Assembly (NCBI RefSeq): GCF_023715505.1
Contig: NZ_JAMBOH010000005.1
Coordinates: 1 to 64,000 of the forward strand
Reading direction: 5' to 3'
Length of the DNA: 64,000 bases
Origin: Neobacillus cucumis
GTDB lineage: Bacteria; Bacillota; Bacilli; Bacillales_B; DSM-18226
The notes under the pieces were generated by a model. The model did not search any database. It was not told the origin of the DNA and was given only the letters and a program-made list of their open reading frames with translations. The position numbers and the translations under genes are program-made. Numbering within the stretch: position 1 is the first letter of the stretch; every line of letters begins with the position of its first letter. Shown here in pieces: positions 25,935-35,393 of this stretch.

Positions 25935-25940
25935 ATGTTG

Positions 25941-25957
25941 TGTTAGATTTACTTACA
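25941..25957. promoter_or_regulatory. GlnR/TnrA box, distal
   Basis: TGTTA, seven bases, TTACA is a perfect match to TGTNA-N7-TNACA. Paired sites upstream of glnRA are the known arrangement in Bacillus. Confidence 0.9.
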
Positions 25958-26011
25958 CGATTTTTAAAGGGATTTTTATTCAATTAGTTTTTTACTATTA
26001 TTTACTTTGTC

Positions 26012-27283
26012 CTACTCAAGACGAATTAATCCTTTTTCAATTAAATGGTCAATTGCTAAACAAATGGCCATTTTAACGTGAGCATATGTTAAACCACCCT
26101 GGACATATACCACATATGGTGGTCGAAGCGGACCGTCTGCGGTTAATTCGATACTAGCACCTTGAATAAACGTTCCTGCTGCCATGATGACTTCATCTTC
26201 ATATCCAGGCATATAACTTGGATGCGGTGTAACATAGGAATTAATAGGCGAAGCAAATTGAATTGCCTGACAAAAAGAAACCATTTTATCTCTATCATCG
26301 AATTGAACAGACTGAATGAGATCCGTCCTTTTGGCATTCCATTTCGGTGAAGAATTCATACCCAAATGTTCTAGCATAGCAGCAGTAAACACAGCTCCCT
26401 TTAATGCCTGACCAACAACATGCGGAGCGAGAAAGAAACCTTGATACATTTCTTGAAGACTATAGAGGGAAGCACCTGCCTCTGCCCCAATCCCCGGGGA
26501 AGTCATACGGTAAGAGCAAGCCTCGACCCATTGTTTTACTCCAACGATGTAACCGCCTGTTTTCGCAAGTCCACCGCCAGGATTTTTAATTAAGGAGCCC
26601 GCCATTAAATCTGCTCCAACATGGCAAGGTTCTTGTTCTTCCACGAATTCACCGTAGCAATTATCTACAAATACAACAAGATCTGGTTTTATTTCTTTTA
26701 CAAAAGAAATCATTTGACCGATTTCCCCTACAGTGAATGATGGTCTAGTTGCATACCCTTTGGATCGCTGGATCCCAATCATTTTTGTATTTGGTGTTAT
26801 TTTTGAGGCAACCTCATCCCAATTGATTGCCCCTTCATCAGTTAAGGCCACGCTATCGTAAGAAATTCCAAATTCCTTTAGCGAGCCTACCCCATTGCCG
26901 CGAATCCCGACAATTTCTTCTAGCGTATCATAAGGTTTCCCCGTTATATAAAGCAGTTCATCCCCTGGTCTGAGTACACCGAATAAGGCTATTGAGATGG
27001 CATGTGTACCGGAAATGATCTGTGGACGAACAAGCCCCGCTTCTCCGCCAAAGACATCTGCATACACTAATTCCAATGTATCTCTGCCAATATCATCATA
27101 GCCATAACCGGTCGATGGGATAAAGTGTGAATCACTGACACGGTGTTTTTGAAAGCTTTTCAATACGCGAAATTGATTGCTCTCAATTCTTTCGTCAATT
27201 TCTTTATGGACTTCAGCAATTTGCTGCTCTACTTTTCGCACCACGGAGTAAAGCTTGTCCCCATTTTGCAGCTGTTGAAACAT
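26012..27283 (-). CDS. ynbB: PLP-dependent Cys/Met-type lyase family protein YnbB
   Basis: This 423-residue fold-type I PLP enzyme of the methionine gamma-lyase/aluminum-resistance family is annotated YnbB in B. subtilis. The segment DLMAGSLIKNPGGGLAKTGGYI holds the PLP-binding lysine. RPQIISGTHAIS and VDNCYGEFVEEQEP contribute to the cofactor and active site. The physiological reaction is uncertain. It follows hflX by 14 bp on the same strand, as in B. subtilis. Confidence 0.87.
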   Translation of the reverse strand: MFQQLQNGDKLYSVVRKVEQQIAEVHKEIDERIESNQFRVLKSFQKHRVSDSHFIPSTGYGYDDIGRDTLELVYADVFGGEAGLVRPQIISGTHAISIALFGVLRPGDELLYITGKPYDTLEEIVGIRGNGVGSLKEFGISYDSVALTDEGAINWDEVASKITPNTKMIGIQRSKGYATRPSFTVGEIGQMISFVKEIKPDLVVFVDNCYGEFVEEQEPCHVGADLMAGSLIKNPGGGLAKTGGYIVGVKQWVEACSYRMTSPGIGAEAGASLYSLQEMYQGFFLAPHVVGQALKGAVFTAAMLEHLGMNSSPKWNAKRTDLIQSVQFDDRDKMVSFCQAIQFASPINSYVTPHPSYMPGYEDEVIMAAGTFIQGASIELTADGPLRPPYVVYVQGGLTYAHVKMAICLAIDHLIEKGLIRLE

Positions 27284-27297
27284 GATGTAACTCCTAT

Positions 27298-28563
27298 CTA
27301 TACTGTGAATTTCTGTAATTGTCCGGTGATTTGATGATCAGCGAGTGAATAGCCTTTACACCGATATAATTGATCTTCCTCATCAAAAACAAGTTCTCTT
27401 AAGATGGTCTCATTTTTCAATTGTGAAAGCAGCTTCCCCTCAGTCGAAGGAATTCGAACTTCGTAAGACTCCATCATGTCCATTACGATTTTTTCCATTT
27501 TCCCCTTCAAGGCATGGCGATCATTTTCATCAAAAGCACTAATGAAGATCGTGGTTGTATCTGCTGTTGGAACAAAATCCGGATGTTGAATATCCCTTTT
27601 ATTATACACGGTTATTTGCGGGATATCTTTTACTTCTAGATCATCAAGCAACTTTTTCACCGTTTTTTCATGCTGGTAATAGTCCGGATTTGACATATCG
27701 ACCACATGAAGAAGCAAGTCTGCTTCCTTTACCTCCTCAAGCGTAGAGCGAAATGCAGCTATCAGAGTTGTTGGCAGGTCTTGAATAAATCCAACCGTAT
27801 CCGTAATTAAGGCTAAGAAACCACTTGGTAAAATCAATTTGCGCGTCATAGGATCAAGTGTGGCAAACAATTGATTCTCTTCATAAGACTCCGCCTCTGA
27901 TAAACGATTAAAAAGGGTCGACTTTCCTGCATTTGTATAACCGACAATGGCGACTTGAAAGGTTTTATTTTTCTTTCTTCGTTCACGATATCTGTCACGG
28001 TGCTGAACAATAACGGAAAGCTGACTCTTAATATCATCAATTCTGCGCCGGATATGTCTTCGATCTGATTCTAGTTTTGTTTCCCCTGGTCCTCTTGTTC
28101 CAATCCCTGCACCAAGTCTTGAAAGTGCTGTACCTTGTCCAGCCAAACGGGGAAGTATGTATTGCAGCTGTGCCAGTTCAACCTGCAGCTTTCCTTCTTT
28201 TGAGCGCGCCCTTTGCGCAAATATATCTAAAATGAGTTGAGTTCGATCAATAATTCGAACATCGATTTCTGAGCCCAGATTTCTTTTTTGACTTGGAGAA
28301 AGTTCGTCATTAAAGATGACAATGTCTGCTTCAAGCTCCTCAACGAGGCTTTTTAGCTCTTCCACTTTGCCTTTACCTATATAGGTGGCCGGATGTACAC
28401 GGTCCCGTTTTTGGACCAAGGAAGCAAGGACTTCCCCTTGGGCGGTTTCGGTTAAAGCTCCTAACTCTTCCATCGAATAGTCAAAACGCTGATCCTCGTC
28501 ACCATTTGTTTGACAACCAACGAGAATGACCTTTTCCTTCGTTTCCTTTTGTTCCACAGGCAT
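27298..28563 (-). CDS. hflX: GTPase HflX
   Basis: This 421-residue ribosome-associated GTPase has the N-terminal HflX domain ([21 protein letters not shown]), a glycine-rich linker ([19 protein letters not shown]), and the G domain. The G domain carries GYTNAGKST (G1), DTVGFI (G3) and NKRD (G4). It splits or rescues stalled 70S ribosomes under stress in other bacteria. Start ATG 28563; it is the promoter-proximal gene of the hflX-ynbB pair. Confidence 0.95.
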   Translation of the reverse strand: MPVEQKETKEKVILVGCQTNGDEDQRFDYSMEELGALTETAQGEVLASLVQKRDRVHPATYIGKGKVEELKSLVEELEADIVIFNDELSPSQKRNLGSEIDVRIIDRTQLILDIFAQRARSKEGKLQVELAQLQYILPRLAGQGTALSRLGAGIGTRGPGETKLESDRRHIRRRIDDIKSQLSVIVQHRDRYRERRKKNKTFQVAIVGYTNAGKSTLFNRLSEAESYEENQLFATLDPMTRKLILPSGFLALITDTVGFIQDLPTTLIAAFRSTLEEVKEADLLLHVVDMSNPDYYQHEKTVKKLLDDLEVKDIPQITVYNKRDIQHPDFVPTADTTTIFISAFDENDRHALKGKMEKIVMDMMESYEVRIPSTEGKLLSQLKNETILRELVFDEEDQLYRCKGYSLADHQITGQLQKFTV

Positions 28564-28753
28564 CCTTCCTTCCGTAACTGTACTTCACTCTCATCATAAC
28601 AAAAAAACTTTGTAATCACTAATATTCCCATACTGTTTTGGAATTAAAAAGTAGTTGTAATTTTCTTGCACCATGATAAAATTTTATTGTTTGTTATTGA
28701 ACAGGATTATTACTACTATCATTGTGTTTAAGTTACACAAAGGGGAAATCAAC

Positions 28754-29392
28754 ATGACATGGGAAGTATTAAGTATGATTGGTACCATTGCCTTTGCAGT
28801 CAGCGGTGCGATTGTGGCGATGGAAGAGGAATATGATATTTTAGGGGTTTATATTTTAGGAATCGTTACAGCGTTTGGCGGCGGAGCAATCCGAAACCTG
28901 CTCATTGGCGTACCCGTCTCGGCCTTATGGGAACAGGGTTTATTTTTTCAAATTGCCTTGTTGTCAATTACAGCGGTGTTTTTATTTCCTACTAACTTAT
29001 TGCGACATTGGCAAAAATGGGGGAACTTTTTTGATGCGATCGGCCTGTCCGCCTTTGCGATTCAGGGTGCCATCTATGCCGAGAATATGAAGCATCCCCT
29101 CAGTGCTGTCATTGTTGCAGCCGTATTAACAGGGATTGGCGGGGGGATTATCCGCGACCTGCTTGCCGGTAGAAAACCGATTGTGTTAAGATCGGAAATT
29201 TATGCTGTTTGGGCAATTCTGGCGGGTTTTATGATTGGTCTTGAGATTGCCACTGAATCTTGGCAATTATATACCCTATTTGTTTTAGTTACTGGCTTAC
29301 GTGTACTGTCTTATACTTTTGATTGGAAGCTGCCTTCTCGAAGTCTTAGAGTTTCCCAAAAGATCCAAAATCATAAACAAATCGGCGGGTGA
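28754..29392 (+). CDS. UPF0126/TRIC-type cation channel protein
   Basis: The start is ATG 28754, with AAAGGGG at the right distance; the longer frame from 28673 is not needed. The protein of about 212 residues has seven predicted helices arranged as an inverted repeat. Each half contains a glycine-rich GGG motif followed by R-x-L-L (TAFGGGAIRNLLIG and TGIGGGIIRDLLAG). These are typical of prokaryotic TRIC potassium-permeable channels (YvgT-like). It stands alone between hflX and a terminator. Confidence 0.88.
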   Translation: MTWEVLSMIGTIAFAVSGAIVAMEEEYDILGVYILGIVTAFGGGAIRNLLIGVPVSALWEQGLFFQIALLSITAVFLFPTNLLRHWQKWGNFFDAIGLSAFAIQGAIYAENMKHPLSAVIVAAVLTGIGGGIIRDLLAGRKPIVLRSEIYAVWAILAGFMIGLEIATESWQLYTLFVLVTGLRVLSYTFDWKLPSRSLRVSQKIQNHKQIGG

Positions 29393-29409
29393 TGATCCCG
29401 CCGATTTTT
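29380..29409 (+). terminator. Terminator of the TRIC gene
   Basis: AATCGGCGGG and CCCGCCGATT make a perfect 10-bp stem followed by T. The stop codon lies inside the stem-loop. Confidence 0.92.
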
Positions 29410-29466
29410 ACGTCGTTTAGGAATTAATAAAATTTTCGCTTGTGGATAACTGTTAATAAAAGGACT

Positions 29467-29600
29467 GTCGACGTCCAGCTCCAGCGCCTAGCCCCTCGAT
29501 GGTCTACAGCCACTCAGGGAAAGAAGGCATAGAACGCCTTCTTTCCCTGAGTGGCTTATGCTTGTCGGGGCTGTTCAAGGCGCTTGCGCTTTTGTTCTTT
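29467..29600. repeat. Bacillaceae intergenic repeat with 21-bp perfect inverted repeat
   Basis: Arms at 29508-29528 and 29536-29556 are perfect 21-bp inverted repeats around a 7-base loop. They are nested in outer complementary arms (AGCGCCT with AGGCGCT; AGCCCC with GGGGCT). The flanking text GTCGACGTCCAGCTCCAGCG and CTTGTCGGGGCTGTTCAAGG is, from memory, the frame of a dispersed intergenic element common in Bacillus-group genomes. It sits between the TRIC gene and the 3' end of spoVK. Confidence 0.85.
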
Positions 29601-30547
29601 TAATCCTCTTCAAATATTAAATCATTGCTCCTGAGTGTCATTAATTCATGCTTGTCATAACTATTCAGCATTAACAACCTCATTGCCTGTGCCCTGACTG
29701 ATTTTTCAATGACGTTACGTACGTATCTGCCGTTTGAAAAAGTATTAGGATTTAAAACAGCCTTTACCCAAATTAAATGGTCTTTTAATTTCTTTTCAGC
29801 TTCATGGCTTAACGTATACTCTCTTTCTTTTAACATCCTTCCTGCAATATCCATCAACTGATCGATATTATAATCCGGAAAATCAACAACCAAGGGAAAC
29901 CGAGAATGCAGACCGGGATTTAGGGTTAAAAAATGATCCATTTCCCTTGAATATCCAGCAAGAATTAAAATAAACTCATGCTGCTTATCCTCCATATGTT
30001 TGACAAGCGTATCGATGGCTTCCTTGCCAAAATCCTTTTCGCCGCCACGACCTAAGGAATAGGCTTCATCGATAAATAGAATTCCTCCTTGAGCCTTCTT
30101 TACTAAATCTCTCGTTTTTTGGGCGGTATGACCAATATACTCGCCAACGAGGTCCGCCCGTTCCGCCTCAATTAAATGGCCTTTTGAGAGTACATTCATC
30201 TTTTGAAACAGCTTGCCAATTAACCTAGCAACAGTGGTTTTCCCTGTTCCAGGGTTCCCTTTAAACATCATATGGAGGGCTTGTTTTCTTGCCTTCAGCC
30301 CCATTTCCTCACGCTTCTTGTTAACATAAATCCAAGCATAAATTTCTTTAATCATACGCTTCATTTCTTCCATACCAACCAATGCCCCGAGCTCTTCTTC
30401 AATTTCTTTTAGTGCAGTGTGCTCTGGGGGAATGACCTTTGGAACAACTTGAAAATCGGGTACTTCTTTTCTTATTGTCGGCCTTTCATGCGAGTTGAGT
30501 ACCACCCTTATTTGGCCGTTACTTTTCGTTCGATATGGTTGGTCCAA
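29600..30547 (-). CDS. spoVK: Stage V sporulation protein K (AAA ATPase)
   Basis: This AAA ATPase of about 315 residues has Walker A KGNPGTGKTTVAR, Walker B GGILFIDEAYSLGRG and an arginine-finger region (LNPGLHSRFPLVVDFPDY). It closely follows SpoVK of B. subtilis, needed for spore maturation and made in the mother cell. I place the start at the TTG at 30547, because GAGAGGTG lies just upstream, rather than the GTG at 30556 that is part of that site. It is the next gene downstream of hfq. Confidence 0.93.
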   Translation of the reverse strand: MDQPYRTKSNGQIRVVLNSHERPTIRKEVPDFQVVPKVIPPEHTALKEIEEELGALVGMEEMKRMIKEIYAWIYVNKKREEMGLKARKQALHMMFKGNPGTGKTTVARLIGKLFQKMNVLSKGHLIEAERADLVGEYIGHTAQKTRDLVKKAQGGILFIDEAYSLGRGGEKDFGKEAIDTLVKHMEDKQHEFILILAGYSREMDHFLTLNPGLHSRFPLVVDFPDYNIDQLMDIAGRMLKEREYTLSHEAEKKLKDHLIWVKAVLNPNTFSNGRYVRNVIEKSVRAQAMRLLMLNSYDKHELMTLRSNDLIFEED

Positions 30548-30695
30548 AGCTATCACCTCTCAATCTGCAGACAGTATACATAAGGTAGCAAGATTAAAGC
30601 TACTCAGAAGTGTTTTAGGTTAGGCATAATCCTTCCCTCTATGTGTATTCACAATCCGTGGAATTCATTAAAGAAGATTTCTTTTATTTATAGAA

Positions 30696-30726
30696 AATAA
30701 AAAAAAGAGCCCAGATAACGGGCTCC
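30696..30726 (-). terminator. Terminator of hfq
   Basis: GAGCCC and GGGCTC arms with an eight-T run on the minus strand. It separates hfq from spoVK. Confidence 0.9.
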
Positions 30727-30740
30727 ATTTTGATCCTATT

Positions 30741-30971
30741 TTATTGGTTATCCAATTCAAGCTGAACATTACGCTGCGGTGCAAAAGTGGAAATCGCATG
30801 CTTAAATACCAATTGTTGTTTACCTTCTGATTCAAATAATACGGTGAAATTATCAAAGCCCTTAATTTGGCCTCTTAATTGAAAACCATTTAGAAGGAAC
30901 ACCGTTACATGGGTGTTGTCTTTACGGCACTGGTTCAAAAATTGGTCTTGAATATTAATTGTTGTTTTCAT
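30741..30971 (-). CDS. hfq: RNA chaperone Hfq
   Basis: This 76-residue Sm-like protein has Sm1 ([23 protein letters not shown]) and Sm2 ([13 protein letters not shown]). The NxQ start (INIQDQFLN) and KHAIS motif of Hfq are intact. It would form a hexamer binding small RNAs. It is 26 bp downstream of miaA and probably co-transcribed with it. Confidence 0.96.
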   Translation of the reverse strand: MKTTINIQDQFLNQCRKDNTHVTVFLLNGFQLRGQIKGFDNFTVLFESEGKQQLVFKHAISTFAPQRNVQLELDNQ

Positions 30972-30997
30972 TAGTATATCCTCCTCTTTTATCTCTA

Positions 30998-31954
30998 CTA
31001 ATATGTATTCGATTTTACTTGAAGCTTTCCTTCAACATATTGTGAAATTTCCGCTATTTTTTTTGCTAAATCGTTCACATATGTCATATCAAACCATTTT
31101 ACATCCATTTTGTTCCGAAACCAAGTTAATTGCCTTTTTGCATACCTTCTAGAGTTTTGTTTTAGCTGCTCAACGGCATCATCCCAGGTCACTTTTTCAT
31201 TTAAATAGTCATAAATCTCTTTATAACCGATAGCTTGAATTGACTGACAATCACGTAAGCCTTGGTTGTATAACGATTTTACCTCATCTAACAGCCCTTG
31301 CTTAACCATTATATCCACTCTTAAATTAATACGCTCGTACAGCTTTTCCCGGTCCATCGTTAATCCGACAAGGGCTGTTTCATACATCAGATCAGGCTGT
31401 TGTTTCCTCTGATAATCCTGCATCGTTTTACCTGTCAAATGGTATATCTCAAGTGCACGGATCACCCTTCTTACATTATTCGGATGGATTTGCGCTGCAC
31501 TATCTGGGTCAACCGTTTGAAGTTCTTTGTACAAAGCGTCATTTCCTATTTGCTTTACTTTTTCCTCTAGCTCAAGCCGAAAAGCTTCGTCACCAGGTAC
31601 ATCGGAAAATTGATAGTCATAAATGACGGACTGAATATACAACCCTGTCCCGCCAACAATGATAGGAAGCTTTCCCCTTTTGGCAATTTCATTTATTTTT
31701 GCACGAACCAAGATTTGAAATTCTGCAACTGAAAAATTTTCCTCCGGCTCTTTAATATCAATTAAATGGTGTGGGATACCTTGCATTTCTTCTTTCGTGA
31801 TTTTTGCAGTCCCAATATCCATTCCTCGATAAATCTGCATGGAATCCCCGCTGATAATTTCACCGTTATATCGTTTGGCCATTTCGATGCTAAGATTTGT
31901 TTTTCCCACTGCGGTAGGACCAATGATAACTAATACTTTTTGTTTGGAATCCAC
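30998..31954 (-). CDS. miaA: tRNA dimethylallyltransferase MiaA
   Basis: This 318-residue enzyme adds a dimethylallyl group to A37 of tRNAs that read UNN codons. [11 protein letters not shown] is the P-loop, [17 protein letters not shown] the tRNA/phosphate-binding segment, and GGTGLY and [12 protein letters not shown] follow. Start is the GTG at 31954, with only a weak ribosome binding site. Upstream lie mreBH (divergent) and its control region. Confidence 0.95.
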   Translation of the reverse strand: MDSKQKVLVIIGPTAVGKTNLSIEMAKRYNGEIISGDSMQIYRGMDIGTAKITKEEMQGIPHHLIDIKEPEENFSVAEFQILVRAKINEIAKRGKLPIIVGGTGLYIQSVIYDYQFSDVPGDEAFRLELEEKVKQIGNDALYKELQTVDPDSAAQIHPNNVRRVIRALEIYHLTGKTMQDYQRKQQPDLMYETALVGLTMDREKLYERINLRVDIMVKQGLLDEVKSLYNQGLRDCQSIQAIGYKEIYDYLNEKVTWDDAVEQLKQNSRRYAKRQLTWFRNKMDVKWFDMTYVNDLAKKIAEISQYVEGKLQVKSNTY

Positions 31955-32259
31955 TATTTTCTCACTGCCTTATGCTTTTTTTCAGTGATGGACGCTGTTT
32001 GTTCTGCTTCCACCCCTTCATGGTAACACAATTTTGAAAAGCAGTAGAACATCAAACAAGTATATACAAAAAATTTGTTTCTTATGCGTTTTAGTTAAAT
32101 GAAATTTTTATAACACATTACTTCAAAATATGACAAAAAAATTTATAAAGTTACAAAACGATAACGGTTCATTTACAAAAAGCTTTTTACCCCCACATTC
32201 ATGTTAGGCTTAAACGTAGCTTTTAATGTATTTAAAAATTTAGGAATAGGTGAATAAAA
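31955..32259. other. Divergent control region of miaA and mreBH
   Basis: This is an AT-rich intergenic stretch with no gene. It contains an ACCCCC element at 32189-32194 that may belong to a SigI-type promoter of mreBH. No other clear signal is seen. Confidence 0.5.
32189..32218 (+). promoter_or_regulatory. Possible SigI-type promoter of mreBH
   Basis: ACCCCC at 32189-32194 and CGTA at 32215-32218, 20 bases apart, resemble the -35 and -10 of SigI promoters. mreBH of B. subtilis is known to depend on SigI. The -10 and the spacing are only approximate matches. Confidence 0.45.
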
Positions 32260-33267
32260 ATGCTTTCTAATTTTGATATTGGGATTGATTTAGGAACCGC
32301 TAATATATTGGTATATAGCAAAAGTAAAGGAATTGTACTTAACGAGCCATCGGTTGTGGTGATTGATACAGATACAAAAAATGTTGTTGCGGTTGGGACC
32401 GAAGCGAAAGAGATGATAGGTAAGACACCGGAAAAAATTATCGCCATCCGTCCATTAAAAGATGGGGTTATCGCCGATTTTGATGTCACTACTGAAATGC
32501 TTAAACACGTGATGAAGAAGGCTTCTAAAAAATTAGGTTTCGCGATTCGTAAGCCGAATGTGGTGGTTTGCATCCCATCTGGTTCAACTAGTGTAGAGCG
32601 AAGAGCGATCCAGGATGCCGTCCGAAATGCTGGTGCAAAAAAAATATCACTAATTGAAGAACCTGTTGCTGCGGCAATTGGGGCAGGTATGCCTGTTGAT
32701 GAGCCAGTTGCCAATGTGGTGGTTGATATCGGCGGCGGTAATACGGAAGTGGCGATTATTTCCTTTGGCGGGGTAGTCGCCTGCCATTCTATTAAAATAG
32801 GCGGCGATCGGTTGGATGACGATATTATTCAACATGTCCGCAAGGTGTACAATGTATTAATTGGGGAGAGAACGGCTGAGAATATTAAAATGGAAATTGG
32901 TTATGCTCTGATTGATCATGAAGAAAAGTTTATGGATGTGCGCGGCCGGGATCTCGTAACTGGGTTACCAAAAACTGTTAAACTTTCATCTTATGAAATT
33001 CGGAATGCTATTAGAGAATCATTGTTACATATTATGGAGGCTATTCGTGCAACACTCGAGGATTGCCCAGCCGAATTGAGCGGTGATATTGTGGATAGAG
33101 GCGTGATTCTGACAGGCGGCGGCTCGTTGTTAAATGGAATGGAAGCATGGCTGAGTGAGGAAATTTTTGTTCCGGTCCAGCTGGCAACAAGTCCATTAGA
33201 ATCTGTCGCTGTAGGGACTGGACAGGCATTGCAGTTTATTAATAAGATTCATGTTGGTGTGAAATAG
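32260..33267 (+). CDS. mreBH: Rod-shape actin homolog MreBH
   Basis: This 335-residue bacterial actin shows [14 protein letters not shown] (phosphate 1), [16 protein letters not shown] (phosphate 2) and [15 protein letters not shown] (adenosine). Length and wording fit the MreBH paralog rather than MreB or Mbl. It polymerises under the membrane and guides lytic enzymes and lateral wall synthesis. A single gene with a terminator behind it, inserted between miaA and mutL. Confidence 0.9.
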   Translation: MLSNFDIGIDLGTANILVYSKSKGIVLNEPSVVVIDTDTKNVVAVGTEAKEMIGKTPEKIIAIRPLKDGVIADFDVTTEMLKHVMKKASKKLGFAIRKPNVVVCIPSGSTSVERRAIQDAVRNAGAKKISLIEEPVAAAIGAGMPVDEPVANVVVDIGGGNTEVAIISFGGVVACHSIKIGGDRLDDDIIQHVRKVYNVLIGERTAENIKMEIGYALIDHEEKFMDVRGRDLVTGLPKTVKLSSYEIRNAIRESLLHIMEAIRATLEDCPAELSGDIVDRGVILTGGGSLLNGMEAWLSEEIFVPVQLATSPLESVAVGTGQALQFINKIHVGVK

Positions 33268-33275
33268 GGTATTTT

Positions 33276-33309
33276 AAAAGGCTGCAGGATTTTTTTCCTG
33301 CAGCCTTTT
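33276..33309 (+). terminator. Terminator of mreBH
   Basis: A perfect 14-bp stem (AAAAGGCTGCAGGA with TCCTGCAGCCTTTT). Confidence 0.93.
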
Positions 33310-33330
33310 GTTAATTTAATAGTTGTTTTT

Positions 33331-33469
33331 TTGTGACCGGTTACTTTCTTTTTTTTCTAGCAGCACCATTCTTTTTTATTATGACCGTCTGCTCTCTTTT
33401 TCAGATTCTACGGGCACAATTCTTTTTAATTGACCGTTCCACCTCTTTTACAGATCTCACGGTCACAAT
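33331..33469. repeat. Hairpin-unit repeat array, three 48-49-bp units
   Basis: The motif TGACCG recurs at about 33335, 33383 and 33432, with T/C-rich fill. In the last unit TGACCGT and ACGGTCA are perfect inverted arms about 21 bases apart; the second has one mismatch. The array lies between the convergent mreBH and mutL genes. Confidence 0.65.
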
Positions 33470-33475
33470 AGAATA

Positions 33476-35380
33476 CTACATCACCCGTTTAAACATCTTC
33501 TCCATCTCATAAATTGAATAGTGAACAATAATCGGTCTGCCATGCGGACAGGTAAACGGGTCTGATGCTTTTCGCAAATCATCAAGAAGTGCTTGGATTT
33601 CATCGTTACGCAAATGACGGTTGGCTTTAATCGAGGCCTTACAGCTCATCATAATCGCCGCCTCTTCTCGAAGCTTCTTAATATCTACTTTTTTCATCAA
33701 TAATACTTGTTCTATCATGTCCTCGATGATCTGCTTCTCTTCTCCTTTAGGAAACCACTGCGGATGCGAGCGAACAATAAAACTATTCAATCCAAACTCC
33801 TCAAGGAACACGCCTACTTTTTCTAGTTCACTAAGATTCTCTGTAATTTTCACATATTCGTCTGTTGAATACTCCAGCGTAATCGGCACAAGCATTTCCT
33901 GCAGCTCCGACTGGACCTGTCCTACTTTTTCCCGGAAGTATTCATATTTCAATCGTTCTTGTGCAGCATGCTGATCAATAATATATAAGCCATTTTCATT
34001 TTGAGCAAAAATATAAGTTCCATGCATTTGACCAATTGGGTAAAGACGGGGAATCCTGCTTATGACTTCATCACTCTGCACAGGTTGTGAGTGAGAAATA
34101 CTTGGCACGTGTTCAACGATTGGTTCCGTGTCATCGATATACTCTTCATCAAACGTTCCCTTATCCTGTTCATCCATCGTTTCAGGATAATTTACCTCAT
34201 GTTTAACAGGGATGTGGTCAAAACGAGGACCCGGAATGGCTGGCGTTTCCTGAATTGTTTGTGTTAAAACAGGTCGTTCCCATGGTATTTCCATAGGTTT
34301 ACTAATGACTGGTGTCCCCTCGTCAAGAGCTAACGCAGTCTGCTCCGATTTCACATCTTCTTTTTTTACAGGGTTATACGCTGATGGTATCAAGATCTTA
34401 GATTTAAATGTATCTTTGATCATATTAGTCACTAGCTCATACAGCTCGGCTTCCTTACTAATGCGAACCTCCATTTTTGATGGATGCACATTGACATCCA
34501 CCAAGAGCGGGTCCATCTCAATATTAAGAAGAACAATTGGAAAGCGTCCAATTGGCAGCAAAGTATGGTAACCTTCCTGAATGGCTTTAGCCAAAGCATA
34601 GTTCTTAATAAAACGGCCGTTAATCATCGTTGAGATATAGTTTCGTGAAGCCCTTGTTACTTCCGGCATCGACGCAAAACCGCTAAGCGTATAATCTAGG
34701 GATTTACCAGATACTGGTACCAGTTGTTTGGCAATAGCCAAGCCATAAATCGCGGCCAACACTTGGCGGACGTCACCATTTCCGGTTGTTTGCAGCAACT
34801 TCCGCTCATTGTGGATTAACCGAAAAGCAACCTCCGGATGTGAAAGTGCCAGCCGGTTCACTACATCGGTAATGTTCCCGAGCTCTGTATGAATGGTTTT
34901 CATATATTTTAAACGGGCAGGTGTGTTGAAAAATAAATCAGTAATTGTGATATCGGTGCCGCGTCTAGCCGATGCTTTTTCAAACACTTCGACTTTTCCG
35001 CCTTCAATCAATACTCTGTTTCCAGCACCTTCTCCAGTAGAGGTCTTCATTTCAAGTCTGGAAACCGAGGCGATACTAGGCAAGGCCTCACCACGGAATC
35101 CCAGCGTGCGAATCCGGAATAAGTCATTTTCATTTTTAATTTTACTGGTGGCATGACGTTGGAAGGCGATTAATACGTCTTCCTCTTCAATACCATAACC
35201 ATTATCGGTAATGCGGATTTTTGCCAGTCCGGCTTCCTCAATTTCAATTTCAATCACGGTACTGCCGGCATCAATTGCATTTTCAACGAGTTCTTTCACG
35301 ACAGAGGCCGGGCGCTCAACTACCTCACCGGCTGCAATCTTATTGGATAATATTTCATCTAATTGGATAATCTTTCCCAT
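33476..35380 (-). CDS. mutL: DNA mismatch repair protein MutL
   Basis: This 634-residue GHKL ATPase has the motifs [20 protein letters not shown] and [16 protein letters not shown]. The C-terminal domain has an endonuclease [12 protein letters not shown] motif and the ACKASIKAN and CPHGRPI motifs, which contribute to the metal site. The ATG at 35380 is chosen over the preceding TTG. It lies 13 bp after mutS on the same strand. Confidence 0.96.
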   Translation of the reverse strand: MGKIIQLDEILSNKIAAGEVVERPASVVKELVENAIDAGSTVIEIEIEEAGLAKIRITDNGYGIEEEDVLIAFQRHATSKIKNENDLFRIRTLGFRGEALPSIASVSRLEMKTSTGEGAGNRVLIEGGKVEVFEKASARRGTDITITDLFFNTPARLKYMKTIHTELGNITDVVNRLALSHPEVAFRLIHNERKLLQTTGNGDVRQVLAAIYGLAIAKQLVPVSGKSLDYTLSGFASMPEVTRASRNYISTMINGRFIKNYALAKAIQEGYHTLLPIGRFPIVLLNIEMDPLLVDVNVHPSKMEVRISKEAELYELVTNMIKDTFKSKILIPSAYNPVKKEDVKSEQTALALDEGTPVISKPMEIPWERPVLTQTIQETPAIPGPRFDHIPVKHEVNYPETMDEQDKGTFDEEYIDDTEPIVEHVPSISHSQPVQSDEVISRIPRLYPIGQMHGTYIFAQNENGLYIIDQHAAQERLKYEYFREKVGQVQSELQEMLVPITLEYSTDEYVKITENLSELEKVGVFLEEFGLNSFIVRSHPQWFPKGEEKQIIEDMIEQVLLMKKVDIKKLREEAAIMMSCKASIKANRHLRNDEIQALLDDLRKASDPFTCPHGRPIIVHYSIYEMEKMFKRVM

Positions 35381-35393
35381 CAATAAAGCCCCC

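Noticed and set aside
32232..32714. 160-codon minus-strand frame opposite mreBH
   Set aside because: It is antisense to a clearly conserved actin-like gene, and its composition follows from that gene's codon use.
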